Below are positions 50,451 to 59,273 of a stretch of 64,000 nucleotides of DNA, piece after piece; position 1 is the stretch's first letter; every line of letters starts with the position of its first letter. Made by a program: the position numbers and the translations under genes. The notes beneath the pieces were generated by a model, which saw nothing but the letters and a program-made list of their open reading frames with translations, did no database searches and was not told the DNA's origin. The stretch covers positions 2,998,501 to 3,062,500 of the forward strand of contig NZ_QTJP01000001.1 of NCBI RefSeq assembly GCF_003391115.1, written 5' to 3'. This stretch comes from Sphingomonas crusticola (lineage in GTDB: Bacteria > Pseudomonadota > Alphaproteobacteria > Sphingomonadales > Sphingomonadaceae).

Positions 50451-51899
50451 TCACTCATGCCAGGTTACTCCGTCGCGTTCGGTCAGGGCGATGGCGGCCG
50501 CAGGGCCCCATGTGCCGGCCGGATATTGTTTGGGCGTCATCCCATTTTCGGCCCAGCCGGCGCGGATCGCGTCGATCCACTCCCACTGCGCCTCGACCTC
50601 GTCGCGTCGCACGAACAAGGTCGGATCGCCCTCGATCAGGTCGAGCAGCAGCCGCTCATAGGCGATGCGCCGCCGCACGTCGGCAAAAGCATTGGCCATG
50701 CGGATGTCGAGCGGCACCTCGCGCAGGCGGATGCCATCGCGGTCGAGCCCGGGCTGCTTGGCCATGATCGTGAAGCTGATATTCTCTTCCGGCTGGATCG
50801 AGATCAGCAAACGGTTGGGCTGCAGCGCCGCCCCGCGCCCGGCAAACATCGAATGCGGCACCGGACGGAACTGGATCACGATCTCCGACGTGCGCCGCGG
50901 TAGCCGTTTGCCGGTGCGCAGGTAGAAGGGCACGCCCTGCCAGCGCCAATTATCGACATGCGCCTTGAGCGCGACGAACGTCTCGGTATCGGAAGCCTTT
51001 TCCAGTTCGGCGGCATAGGCCGGCACCGGCTGACCCGCGACCGCGCCCGCGGCATATTGGCCGATCACGCTTTCCTTGGGATCGAGCTTGCGCAGCGAGC
51101 GCAGCACCTTGACCTTCTCGTCGCGCACCGCGGTCGCGGTGAATTGCGCCGGCGCTTCCATCGCGACCAGCGCGAGCAGCTGGAGCATATGGTTCTGCAC
51201 CATGTCGCGCAGACTGCCCATGCCGTCGAAATAGGAGGTGCGCCCTTCCAATCCGACGGTCTCGCCGACGGTGATCTGGACATGCTCGATCGCGCTCGCA
51301 TTCCACAGCGGCTCGAACAGGATGTTGCCGAAGCGCAGCGCCAGCAAATTCTGGACCGTCTCCTTGCCGAGATAATGGTCGATGCGGAACGTACGCGCTT
51401 CGGGGAAGACGCGTGCGACCGCGTCGTTAATCTCGCGCGACGAGGCGAGATCATGACCGAGCGGCTTTTCGAGCGCGAGGCGCGTCTGCTCGCCTGCCAG
51501 GCCGGCCGCTTCAAGCCCGGCAATGGTCGATTCGAACAGGGATGGCGCAGTCGACAGGAAGATGGCGAGCCCGGCATCGGCGCGTGAACCGACCGCTTTG
51601 CCCAAGGCCGCCAGCGTCTCCGGCCGCGAGGCGTCCGCCGCGACATAATGTACGCGGGCGAGGAAGCGATCGAGCACTTCTTGCGAGAGGTTGCGGTCCT
51701 TCAGGATCGGCTCAAGCGCCGTGGCGGCCGTCTCGCGAAAGGCGGCATCGTCCATGTCGCTGCGTGCCGTGCCGTAGATCTTCAGGTCAGGCGGCAGCAG
51801 CCCGTCCGCATCGAGCCCGAACAGGGACGGCAGCAACATGCGCCGCGACAGGTCGCCGGTGGCGCCGAATAGGAGCAGGGTCTGGGCGGGTGCCGCCAT
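50451..51899 (-). CDS. zwf: Glucose-6-phosphate 1-dehydrogenase
   Basis: This 482-aa protein oxidises glucose-6-phosphate to the 6-phosphogluconolactone with NAD(P)+. LLLFGATGDLSRRMLLPSLFGL is the cofactor Rossmann start. TFRIDHYLGKETVQNLLALRFGN is the conserved substrate-binding block with Lys and His. IVIQFRPVPHSMF and LLLDLIEGDPTLFVRRDEVEAQWEWIDAI follow near the end. Length and order are normal. AAGGA within the end of the M61 gene precedes the ATG. It is co-transcribed with pgl. Confidence 0.97.
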   Translation of the reverse strand: MAAPAQTLLLFGATGDLSRRMLLPSLFGLDADGLLPPDLKIYGTARSDMDDAAFRETAATALEPILKDRNLSQEVLDRFLARVHYVAADASRPETLAALGKAVGSRADAGLAIFLSTAPSLFESTIAGLEAAGLAGEQTRLALEKPLGHDLASSREINDAVARVFPEARTFRIDHYLGKETVQNLLALRFGNILFEPLWNASAIEHVQITVGETVGLEGRTSYFDGMGSLRDMVQNHMLQLLALVAMEAPAQFTATAVRDEKVKVLRSLRKLDPKESVIGQYAAGAVAGQPVPAYAAELEKASDTETFVALKAHVDNWRWQGVPFYLRTGKRLPRRTSEIVIQFRPVPHSMFAGRGAALQPNRLLISIQPEENISFTIMAKQPGLDRDGIRLREVPLDIRMANAFADVRRRIAYERLLLDLIEGDPTLFVRRDEVEAQWEWIDAIRAGWAENGMTPKQYPAGTWGPAAAIALTERDGVTWHE

Positions 51900-51903
51900 T
51901 CAC

Positions 51904-53856
51904 TTATTTCCTTGCCGCATACAGCGCGTCGAGCGTGCTCGGCGCCTTGGGATCGATCTTTTCCAGGTGCGGATAGCGCAGCCCGCCGCTCCACGCGATG
52001 CTGACCGTGCGGAAATAACTGCCCTGCTGCACGAGCAGATTGATCGGCTTGCTGCCGGTCGCATCCTTGATCGCCTGCTTCAGATCGTCGTCGGAATAAG
52101 CGGTGCCCTCGACCGCCAGGATCTTCGTACCGATCGTGATGCCTGCGTTGAAAGCGGGGCTATCCCAGTTGACCCGGCTGACCGAACCGTCGCGGCCGAC
52201 CGTCACCCCGATCGAGTAGGTGAAGTCGCTTGCCTTGCGGGATTTCTCGCGCGATTTCCACCACGAGCCCGGCTTGTCGGTATAGACAAGTTTGTAGCCG
52301 CCGCGGGTGATGCCGCCCAGCGGCGCCTCGGGCGCGACCGCATCGACCCGCTGATGCAGAAAGCTGGCCCAATCATAGGGCTCGACCTTGTTCAGCGCTG
52401 CGACGACATCATCGAACGTGTAGGTCAGCTCGCCCCAATCGCGATCGCGCATGCCGTAGAAAGCACGCGCGAAATCGTCGAGCGAGCGCTTGCCCTTCGA
52501 ACGTTCCCGAATGATGCTGTCAGCCTCGACCCAGATGAGCTGGCCTTCCGAATAATAATCCTCCGACCGCTGCCAGTTCGGCCAAGGGGCCGGGGCGCGG
52601 CGGGCGATGATCGGATCCTCGGTGGTGTCGACGAGCGGACGCCATTGCTTGCCGGCCTGGGTCGCATAGGTGGCCGCGACGCTGGCGAGTGCGTCGAGCG
52701 CCTCTTCCTTCGAGACGATGCCGGCACGGGCATCGAGCACATTGCCCCAGAATTGGGTCTGACCTTCGTAAACCCACAACAGGCTGCCGCCCATCGGCTG
52801 GCGATAATCGGGGGTCCACAGATCGGCCGGGCGGCGGAACTTGCCATCCCAGCTGTGCGTGAATTCGTGCGCCACCACATTATGCCCGGCCGCGCTATTG
52901 TCCCAGTCGGTGAAGAAGCTGGTGGGCGATCCGATCTCGGTCGAACGATGATGCTCGAGCCCCTGGCCGCCGAGCGTATCCGACAGCGTCACCAGGAAGT
53001 CGTAATGATTATAATGCTGGGCGCCGAACAGCTTCGTTGCCTGATCGACCATCGTCCTGAATTTGGCGAGATGCTCCGGCTTGGCGGCGAGATGATCGGG
53101 CCGATCGGCAATGATGTTCATCGTCACATCGCGCGATAAGGGCTCGATGCGCGCGAAGCGGCCGGCAATCGTCGGCGAGTCCACCAGCGTGTCGAATGCG
53201 ACCGTCTCATACTGGATCCGGCCCCCCTGCGCGGTCGCAGTGCCGGATGGACGCAGCGCTGTGGCCGACGTCCAGCCCGCGGGATAGGTCGCGCTCGGCG
53301 TGACCATGATCTGGCGAACATAATAGCCTGCCGGATAAAGTGCGGTCGCGATCCATTCCAGATTGAGCATCACCGGCGTCATCACGGTGCGCCCCTGATT
53401 GGCGGCGGTCGGCGACAGATATTGAAAATTGGCTTCGATCGTGTCGACGCCGGCAGGCACGTCGAGATGGAAAGCGAACACGTCGATCGGATCGCGCGTC
53501 CATGGGATGGTCTTGCCGCCGCCGGTGAAGACGATGCCGGCGAGCTTGTTGATCTGCCCGGCCGGGGAGTGCGTGCCCGGCAGCCACTTCGGGTAAAGCA
53601 GGACGAGGTGACCCGGCTTCACCGGGATCACTTCTTTCACGCGAAAAATTCCGTGCGGGATGTCGGTCGCATCCACATCCAGCGTGATCGTGCCCGGATA
53701 ACGGACGTCCTGCGGCGGTGGGATCGTGTCGGTCAGCGGTGCCGCCTGCGGCATGCTGGTGCCGGTCGGCGCTTCGACAGTCTGAGCGAGGGCCGGGACG
53801 GTGGTGAGGGCGAGGGCGGAGGCTGCCACGCGCAGCAGCGAGCGGGGAGAGATCAT
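51904..53856 (-). CDS. M61 family glycyl-aminopeptidase-like protease with PDZ domain
   Basis: This 650-aa protein has a signal peptide (ISPRSLLRVAASALALTTVPALAQ). A beta-sandwich N-domain is followed by the peptidase_M61 core with zinc motif H330EFTH334 in AGHNVVAHEFTHSWDG. WVYEGQTQFWGNVL about 35 residues later holds the third ligand Glu. A C-terminal PDZ domain (SFTYSIGVTVGRDGSVSRVNWDSPAFNAGI, then KILAVEGTAYSDDDLKQAI) ends the chain. It is periplasmic, probably degrading peptides. The start at 53856 avoids an upstream frame. It lies four bases before zwf. Confidence 0.93.
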   Translation of the reverse strand: MISPRSLLRVAASALALTTVPALAQTVEAPTGTSMPQAAPLTDTIPPPQDVRYPGTITLDVDATDIPHGIFRVKEVIPVKPGHLVLLYPKWLPGTHSPAGQINKLAGIVFTGGGKTIPWTRDPIDVFAFHLDVPAGVDTIEANFQYLSPTAANQGRTVMTPVMLNLEWIATALYPAGYYVRQIMVTPSATYPAGWTSATALRPSGTATAQGGRIQYETVAFDTLVDSPTIAGRFARIEPLSRDVTMNIIADRPDHLAAKPEHLAKFRTMVDQATKLFGAQHYNHYDFLVTLSDTLGGQGLEHHRSTEIGSPTSFFTDWDNSAAGHNVVAHEFTHSWDGKFRRPADLWTPDYRQPMGGSLLWVYEGQTQFWGNVLDARAGIVSKEEALDALASVAATYATQAGKQWRPLVDTTEDPIIARRAPAPWPNWQRSEDYYSEGQLIWVEADSIIRERSKGKRSLDDFARAFYGMRDRDWGELTYTFDDVVAALNKVEPYDWASFLHQRVDAVAPEAPLGGITRGGYKLVYTDKPGSWWKSREKSRKASDFTYSIGVTVGRDGSVSRVNWDSPAFNAGITIGTKILAVEGTAYSDDDLKQAIKDATGSKPINLLVQQGSYFRTVSIAWSGGLRYPHLEKIDPKAPSTLDALYAARK

Positions 53857-53909
53857 GCGGCGGCTGTTGCGCGGCCAGGCCGCTCCTGTCCAGCCTAGTT
53901 TTTTGAGGG

Positions 53910-54554
53910 CTAGCCGCCGCCCAGAACGTTGATAGTGAAGGCGATGATGCCGAGATTGAACACGAACGCGGCCAGGCAATGGAACATGACGACGCGACGA
54001 ATGCGCCCGCTATTGATGTCGACGTCGGAAACCTGAAAGGTCATGCTCAGGCAGGTCGAAAAATAGAGGAAGTCCCAATAATCGGGCTCCTTCGTATCGG
54101 GAAATGTCACCCCGCCCGCGTCCTTACCCTTCGCCTCGCCATAAAACATGTGGGCATAATGGAGGGCATAGATCAGGCTGCTGAACAGCCAGGACAAGGC
54201 CAACGTGCCGACGATCAGCACGACTTCCAACGGCTTGGGCTTGCTTTCCTGGGTCAGCACCGCCGTCACCGATGCCAGCACCACCAGCGATACGATCCCG
54301 GTAATGACGAGCAGTCCCGCGCGATTGGCGTCATTGTCTTTCGCCGAACGGCGCATGCCATCCGCCTCGTCGTTGAAGATCGAGGTTATCAGCAGGAAGA
54401 AGATCAACGCGGCGGCATCGAACGCCGCCATGGCGCCCGGCGCCCAGCCCAGCGTCGAGACCCCGATCGGCGTGCCGATCACGATCACGGCCAGGAATAT
54501 AAGAAAACGTGGAGGGGCAATCCGGTTGCCGAGTCTCCAGCCCTGTGCCGCCAT
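53910..54554 (-). CDS. DUF1345 membrane protein
   Basis: This 214-aa protein has five predicted hydrophobic segments. The family blocks are RFLIFLAVIVIGTPIGVSTLGWAPGAMAAFDAAALIFFLLI, VLIVGTLALSWLFSSLIYALHYAHMFY and DFLYFSTCLSMTFQVSDVDINSGRIRRVVMFHCLAAFVFNLGIIAFTINVL. DUF1345 function is not known. AGGGGGGA precedes the ATG at 54554. It is in the same strand as ppa, 55 bases downstream, and not clearly coupled. Confidence 0.92.
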   Translation of the reverse strand: MAAQGWRLGNRIAPPRFLIFLAVIVIGTPIGVSTLGWAPGAMAAFDAAALIFFLLITSIFNDEADGMRRSAKDNDANRAGLLVITGIVSLVVLASVTAVLTQESKPKPLEVVLIVGTLALSWLFSSLIYALHYAHMFYGEAKGKDAGGVTFPDTKEPDYWDFLYFSTCLSMTFQVSDVDINSGRIRRVVMFHCLAAFVFNLGIIAFTINVLGGG

Positions 54555-54609
54555 GGAAGTCCCCCCTGTCACGACCGGCTTACCTGTCCGGAGGGGCGTA
54601 GGGAAGGCT

Positions 54610-55146
54610 TCAGACCTTGGCCTGCTTGCCCGCTTCGATAGCTTCCAGAATGATTTTCCTGGCCTCCTCGGCGTCGCCCCAATTGCCGATCCGCACCCAC
54701 TTCTCCGCCTCAAGGTCCTTATAGTGGGTGAAGAAATGCTCGATCTGCGCGAGCACGATCGAGGGCAGATCGTGCCGTTCGCCGACATCGGTATAATAAG
54801 GGAAGGTCGTGTCGACCGGCACGCAGACCAGCTTTTCGTCGCCGCCGGCCTCATCTTCCAGCTTCAGCACCGCGATCGGTCGAGCACGCACGACGCAACC
54901 GGGGATGAAGGGTGAGCGCGCGATGACAAGTGCATCGAGCGGATCGCCATCGGGCGACAGGGTGTGCGGCACGAAGCCGTAATTCGCCGGATAGCGCATC
55001 GGCGTGTGCAGGATGCGGTCGACGAACAGCGCGCCTGATGCCTTGTCGAATTCATATTTCACCGGCTCGCCGCCCACCGGCACCTCGATGATGACGTTGA
55101 TTTCGTTGGGCGGATCCTTGCCCACAGGGATCAGTTCGATGTTCAT
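54610..55146 (-). CDS. ppa: Inorganic pyrophosphatase
   Basis: This 178-aa family I pyrophosphatase hydrolyses PPi to phosphate. EVPVGGEPVKYEFDKASGALFVDRIL has the Lys/Glu, and YPANYGFVPHTLSPDGDPLDALVIA has the signature DGDPLD with Mg-binding Asp residues. GDEKLVCVPV and FFTHYKDLEAEKWVRIGNWGDAEEARKII are the later conserved blocks. Start at 55146 gives the full N-terminus; upstream in-frame reading is not family-like. Confidence 0.97.
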   Translation of the reverse strand: MNIELIPVGKDPPNEINVIIEVPVGGEPVKYEFDKASGALFVDRILHTPMRYPANYGFVPHTLSPDGDPLDALVIARSPFIPGCVVRARPIAVLKLEDEAGGDEKLVCVPVDTTFPYYTDVGERHDLPSIVLAQIEHFFTHYKDLEAEKWVRIGNWGDAEEARKIILEAIEAGKQAKV

Positions 55147-55208
55147 AGGGCGCGGCCGATAAGGCGGCGGGCGCCGTTGTGCAACCGGATTGCTGCAGAT
55201 GCGAAAGA

Positions 55209-55700
55209 TCAGATCGGCATATCGCCGAGGTCGGCCACGCGGTTGCGCTCCTCCGGCGGTATCAGGGCCTCCAGCACGCGCCAGAAGCCGGTCACCGAAT
55301 CCTGCCCTGCCTGGGCATAAGCCGCTGAAAGTCTGCCGCGCATGGCCTCGAACAACTCCTGCTCCAGCTTCGCACCAGCCGGTGTGAGCCGCAGCAGTCG
55401 CTGGCGCCGATCCTCGCGGCCGGTACGGGTCTCCACCATCCCCCGCTCGGTCAGCTCCCCCAGCACCCGGCCTAGCGACTGCTTGGTGATGGCAAGCGTC
55501 TTGAGGAGCGCGGAGATAGTGAGGTCGGGCTGGCGCGCTATGAAGTAGAGCGCCCGATGGTGGGCGCGGCCCATGCCTTGCTTGAGCAGGCATTGATCGG
55601 TTTGACGATAAAGATGCCCATAGCCAAAGAACAGGAGCTCGGCGCCACGCCGAATTTCGGTTTCACGCAAGAACAGCGGCGAAGCGGACGGGACAGCCAT
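55209..55700 (-). CDS. MarR family transcriptional regulator
   Basis: This 163-aa protein has a winged helix at about residues 55-125. GMGRAHHRALYFIARQPDLTISALLKTLAITKQSLGRVLGELTERGMVETRTGREDRRQRLLRLTPAGAKLEQEL is the typical MarR helix-turn-helix with the Arg wing. It is divergent from ilvE with 75 bases between starts, so it probably controls ilvE and itself. Its ligand is unknown. Confidence 0.92.
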   Translation of the reverse strand: MAVPSASPLFLRETEIRRGAELLFFGYGHLYRQTDQCLLKQGMGRAHHRALYFIARQPDLTISALLKTLAITKQSLGRVLGELTERGMVETRTGREDRRQRLLRLTPAGAKLEQELFEAMRGRLSAAYAQAGQDSVTGFWRVLEALIPPEERNRVADLGDMPI

Positions 55701-55775
55701 ATTGACCTAATGTGGCACGCACCCTAGGCCGGCGCAAGCCGCAGAGAACAGAGATTTAAGGGTTAAGAGACGATC

Positions 55776-56876
55776 ATGACGGGTGATTCGAGCCTGACCT
55801 TCGCGGTCGAGACGAGCGCAGCGCCGATGCCGGCGAGCGAACGCTCCGCCTTGCTCGAAAATCCCGGTTTTGGCCGGATCTTCACCGACCATATGGTTAC
55901 TATCCGCTACAAGGAAGGGCAGGGCTGGCACGATGCGCGGGTTCATTCGCGCCGCCCGCTCGAAATGGATCCGGCTTGCGCCGTGCTGCATTACGCTCAA
56001 GAGATTTTCGAGGGCCTCAAGGCCTATCGTACCCAGGACGGCGGCGCGTCGCTGTTCCGCGCCGATGCCAATGCGCGCCGGTTTCGAGCGTCGGCCGAGC
56101 GGCTGGCGATGGCGCCACTGCCGGAAGAGCTGTTCGTTGAATCCTGCCGGCAGCTGGTCAAGGCAGACCGCGACTGGATCCCGGGCGGGGAGGGGGCTGC
56201 GCTCTACCTACGCCCGTTCATGATCGCGAGCAGTGTGTTCCTCGGCGTCAAGCCGGCCGACGAATATCTTTACATGGTGATCGCATCGTCCGTCGGCGCC
56301 TACTTCAAGGGTGGCGCCCCCTCGGTGACCCTGTGGGTGTCGGAACATTATAACCGGGCCGGCCCCGGCGGTACCGGTGCCGCCAAATGCGGCGGCAATT
56401 ATGCCGCGAGCCTGCTGCCGCAGAAGGAGGCAATCGCCGAAGGCTGCGACCAGGTCATTTTCCTCGACACGATCGAGCAGAAATGGATCGAGGAACTGGG
56501 CGGCATGAACGTCTTCTTCGTGATGGATGACGGATCGATGATCACGCCACCGCTCGGGGGAACGATCCTGCCTGGCATCACCCGCGACAGCCTGCTGACG
56601 CTCGCCGCGGATCGCGGTCTGACCGTGCGCGAGGAACGTTATTCCATCGACCAGTGGCAGGCCGATGCCAAGAGCGGCAGGCTGCGCGAGACATTCGCCT
56701 GCGGCACCGCTGCGGTACTAACGCCGATCGGCCGGGTGCGCGGCCGCGACGGGCTCGATTTCACGATCGGCAATGGCGGCCCCGGCATGCAGACCGAACA
56801 GTTGCGCGCGGCCCTGGTCGATATCCAGCGTGGCTTGGCGCCCGATCCGCACAACTGGGTCGAGCGCATCTTCTAA
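55776..56876 (+). CDS. ilvE: Branched-chain amino-acid aminotransferase
   Basis: This 366-aa fold-type IV PLP enzyme has [43 protein letters not shown]-type region at about residues 40-90. [29 protein letters not shown] near 200 contains the PLP-Lys (QKEA), and [21 protein letters not shown] follows at 270. Later [16 protein letters not shown] has the substrate loop. It exchanges the amino group of Leu/Ile/Val with glutamate. Length fits the prokaryotic class II form. MarR regulator divergent upstream. Confidence 0.96.
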   Translation: [366 protein letters not shown]

Positions 56877-56918
56877 GCCTTCCCATGCGTCGCGCGCTGG
56901 CTATAAGCGCGCGGCTGT

Positions 56919-56993
56919 TGGGGCGTCGCCAAGTGGTAAGGCAGCGGCTTTTGGTGCCGCCATTCGCAGGTTCGAATCCTGCCGCCCCAGCCA
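56919..56993 (+). tRNA. tRNA-Gln (TTG anticodon)
   Basis: 75 bases with encoded CCA. Acceptor TGGGGCG / CGCCCCA with G discriminator. Anticodon stem GCGGC / GCCGC with loop TTTTGGT, anticodon TTG reading CAA/CAG. T-arm GCAGG-TTCGAAT-CCTGC. It lies 42 bases after ilvE. Confidence 0.96.
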
Positions 56994-57273
56994 ACATGCT
57001 CGCCAGGGACGGCTCTTGGAGCGCGTCTAGGGCAGGGTGCGGCCAAGCCATTGCGGGACGATCTCGTCCGCACCGCGCCGTCGCCGCATGGCGCTGCGTT
57101 TGAGATGCCGGCGAACTACGGGGTTGCCTTCGCCAAATCGACGGGGAAGGCGAGTGGTGACGATCGCCGCGAACGACGCCCTAGGATCGATAAATAATTC
57201 CGCTAAGCTCTTGAAGCGGCGCGAAATGATGCCATCTCTTTTTCATCTTCAACAACGGAAAGGAGGTGGTCGA

Positions 57274-57348
57274 ATGTCTCATTGTCTTACGCCGACCGCG
57301 GCGCAGTTTGCAGGCATTGCCTCCATTGCGGGGGTTCGCCTCGTCTAA
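57274..57348 (+). CDS. 24-aa small ORF with strong ribosome site, before a terminator
   Basis: ATG 57274, TAA 57346-57348: MSHCLTPTAAQFAGIASIAG then VRLV. A near-perfect AAAGGAGGTGG lies 6 bases before the ATG, the best ribosome site in the region. An intrinsic terminator follows 28 bases after the stop (57377). Together this is a compact transcript for a small peptide or a small RNA with an ORF. No homologue is recognised. Confidence 0.5.
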   Translation: MSHCLTPTAAQFAGIASIAGVRLV

Positions 57349-57376
57349 CATCGACGCCGTTTTCGGCTGACAATGT

Positions 57377-57412
57377 GAAGGGCCGTTCCGCGAGGGGCGG
57401 CCCTTCGTTTTC
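57377..57412 (+). terminator. Intrinsic terminator after the 24-aa ORF
   Basis: GAAGGGCCG at 57377-57385 pairs perfectly with CGGCCCTTC at 57398-57406, followed by GTTTTC at 57407-57412. This is the clearest intrinsic terminator on the plus strand of the window. It defines the end of a short transcript that begins upstream of 57274. Confidence 0.8.
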
Positions 57413-57554
57413 GTGCTCATGGCCCCGGCCCCATATGGGAAGGTGCGGTGCGTTCGGTTATCCCGTGGTCGAGCCAGGGACGCACCCGCTCCGGATCAAG
57501 CCTCATGCGGGCAAATTCACCAAGGAAGGCCGAACGCGATTTTTACTGACCTGT

Positions 57555-57809
57555 TCAAGGCGCCATACGGGCATCCTCGAGATAGGCTTCCAGCTCGTCA
57601 CAGCCGCCGATCCGCTTTCCGGCGATGAAGATTTGCGGCGTGGTTTCAACCTGGTGCTCCGCCTCGAAAGCATCGACCTCGTCGCGCGTCCGCAGGATGC
57701 GGTCATCCACCGCCAGTCCATGCTGTTCCAGCAGCGCCTTGGCGCGCACCCCGAACGGGCAGGTATGCTCCGGCAATATCATGCGATACAGAATTGCCTC
57801 ATCTGCCAT
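57555..57809 (-). CDS. Glutaredoxin-fold protein, single active-site Cys
   Basis: This 84-aa protein has a thioredoxin fold. The active site reads TCPFGVRAKALLEQHG, so the usual CPYC is CPFG with only the first Cys. VETTPQIFIAGKRIGGCDELEAYL is the GSH-binding TVP region and the conserved GGCDDL-like block. Monothiol action (glutathione exchange) is expected. GATGAGGAGG precedes the ATG. It stands alone. Confidence 0.9.
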   Translation of the reverse strand: MADEAILYRMILPEHTCPFGVRAKALLEQHGLAVDDRILRTRDEVDAFEAEHQVETTPQIFIAGKRIGGCDELEAYLEDARMAP

Positions 57810-57979
57810 GATCGCCTCCTCATCTGATACCTGTCGGAGCTAGAGCGCGGCCGCTCCTGCGAGGTTCCGCGCTTTCGATCCGAAATAACGCACTGCCCTG
57901 GGCGGCTGACTGCAATTTTTCAATCAAATGAACGGGCTGCAGCCTCACTCGTTATCCCGACCTATTTCAGGAGGTTATG

Positions 57980-58981
57980 ATGGTGGATGACGGTGAAAAC
58001 GGCGTGTCGCGGCGTGCGGTCGTTGGCGGCGGAGCGGCAGGCCTGGCAGCAGCGGCTGCGCCCGCCATCGCTGCCGCCGGGAAGGGGCCAGGTGCAGGAC
58101 CGGGGCTGGTAGATCCCACGACCAAATTCCCCAAACCGCCATTTCAGCGTCAATCACAGCCATGGCCGGGGCTGGCCAGCGCGATGAACCCCCGTCCCGA
58201 TCACGGCGAAACCAGTTATAAGGGTTCGGGCCGTCTCGCCGGACGCAAGGCGCTGATCACCGGCGGCGACAGCGGCATGGGCCGCGCCGCCGCGATCGCT
58301 TATGCGCGGGAGGGCGCCGATGTAGCGATCAGCTATTATCCCAGCGAGGAGCCCGATGCACGCGAGGTCGTGGACCTGATCCGGAAGGCCGGTCGCAAGG
58401 CGGTCGCGCTCCCGGGCGATCTGCGCGAGGAATCCTATTGCCGCAAGTTGGTCGACGATGCGGTGGCGGCGATGGGCGGGGTCGACATCCTGGTCATGAA
58501 TGCCGCCCGTCAGCAGACCAAGGCTTCTATTCTCGACATCACGACCGAGGAATTCGACGCGACGATGAAGACCAACATCTACGCGCCGTTCTGGATCATC
58601 AAGGCGGCACTGCCGCACCTGCCGGCCGGCTCGGCAATCATCGGCACGACGTCGGAACAGGCTTATGATCCGAGCCCCGACCTCTATGATTATGCACAGA
58701 CCAAGGCTGCGACGATGAATTATGTGAAGTCGTTGGCCAAGCAGCTGGCCGAGCGCGGCATCCGGGTAAATGGCGTCGCGCCCGGCCCGATCTGGACGCC
58801 GCTCCAGGTCAGCGGCGGCGCGACGATGGAGAAGCTGGAGCAATTCGGCGGCGATACGCCGCTCAAGCGCCCCGGCCAGCCGGTTGAACTTGCCGGCATC
58901 TATGTTCGCCTCGCCGAAAGCGACGGCAGCTACACAACCGGCAATGTTTATGGCGCCGGGGGCGGCAAGGGGCAGCCGTAA
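57980..58981 (+). CDS. SDR oxidoreductase with Tat-like leader
   Basis: This 333-aa protein has a hydrophobic leader with VSRRAVVGGGAAGLAAAAAPAI, a twin-arginine signal. The SDR domain starts at about 80: KALITGGDSGMGRAAAIAYAREGADV is the GxxxGxG site. DILVMNAARQQ and SAIIGTTSEQAYDPSPDLYDYAQTKAA carry Ser, Tyr and Lys. RGIRVNGVAPGPIWTPL is the late block. It resembles E. coli YghA-type dehydrogenases. Export of an NAD(P)-dependent enzyme is unusual. AGGAGG lies 5 bases before ATG 57980. Confidence 0.9.
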   Translation: MVDDGENGVSRRAVVGGGAAGLAAAAAPAIAAAGKGPGAGPGLVDPTTKFPKPPFQRQSQPWPGLASAMNPRPDHGETSYKGSGRLAGRKALITGGDSGMGRAAAIAYAREGADVAISYYPSEEPDAREVVDLIRKAGRKAVALPGDLREESYCRKLVDDAVAAMGGVDILVMNAARQQTKASILDITTEEFDATMKTNIYAPFWIIKAALPHLPAGSAIIGTTSEQAYDPSPDLYDYAQTKAATMNYVKSLAKQLAERGIRVNGVAPGPIWTPLQVSGGATMEKLEQFGGDTPLKRPGQPVELAGIYVRLAESDGSYTTGNVYGAGGGKGQP

Positions 58982-59009
58982 GGCGCGATTAACTCGACGC
59001 ATCGCCGCT

Positions 59010-59039
59010 GCCGAGCCGAAATTCGCTATTTGGCTCGGC
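59010..59039. terminator. Strong hairpin after the Tat-leader SDR gene
   Basis: GCCGAGCC (59010-59017) pairs with GGCTCGGC (59032-59039); an inner AAAT/ATTT pair extends it around a TCGCT loop. No T-run follows on the plus strand. It lies 29 bases after the SDR stop and probably ends or stabilises its transcript. Confidence 0.55.
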
Positions 59040-59273
59040 AGCGCCTATCTAAGGGTATCGCCACCACCGGCCAGCGAGCGCGGTGGCGACCGAGAGCCGT
59101 CATGCTCCCGCTTGCGAGGAGCATATCGATGAGCTGCAGCCAGGCGGATACCATTATGCCGGAGCGTGACCACGCCTCCGTTCCGTTGCCTGCGTCCGCG
59201 CATACGCCCTCCAGTGCGATTTTCGAAGGGTAAGCTAGCCATGGCGCTGCACCAGATTTCAAGGAGAACAAAC

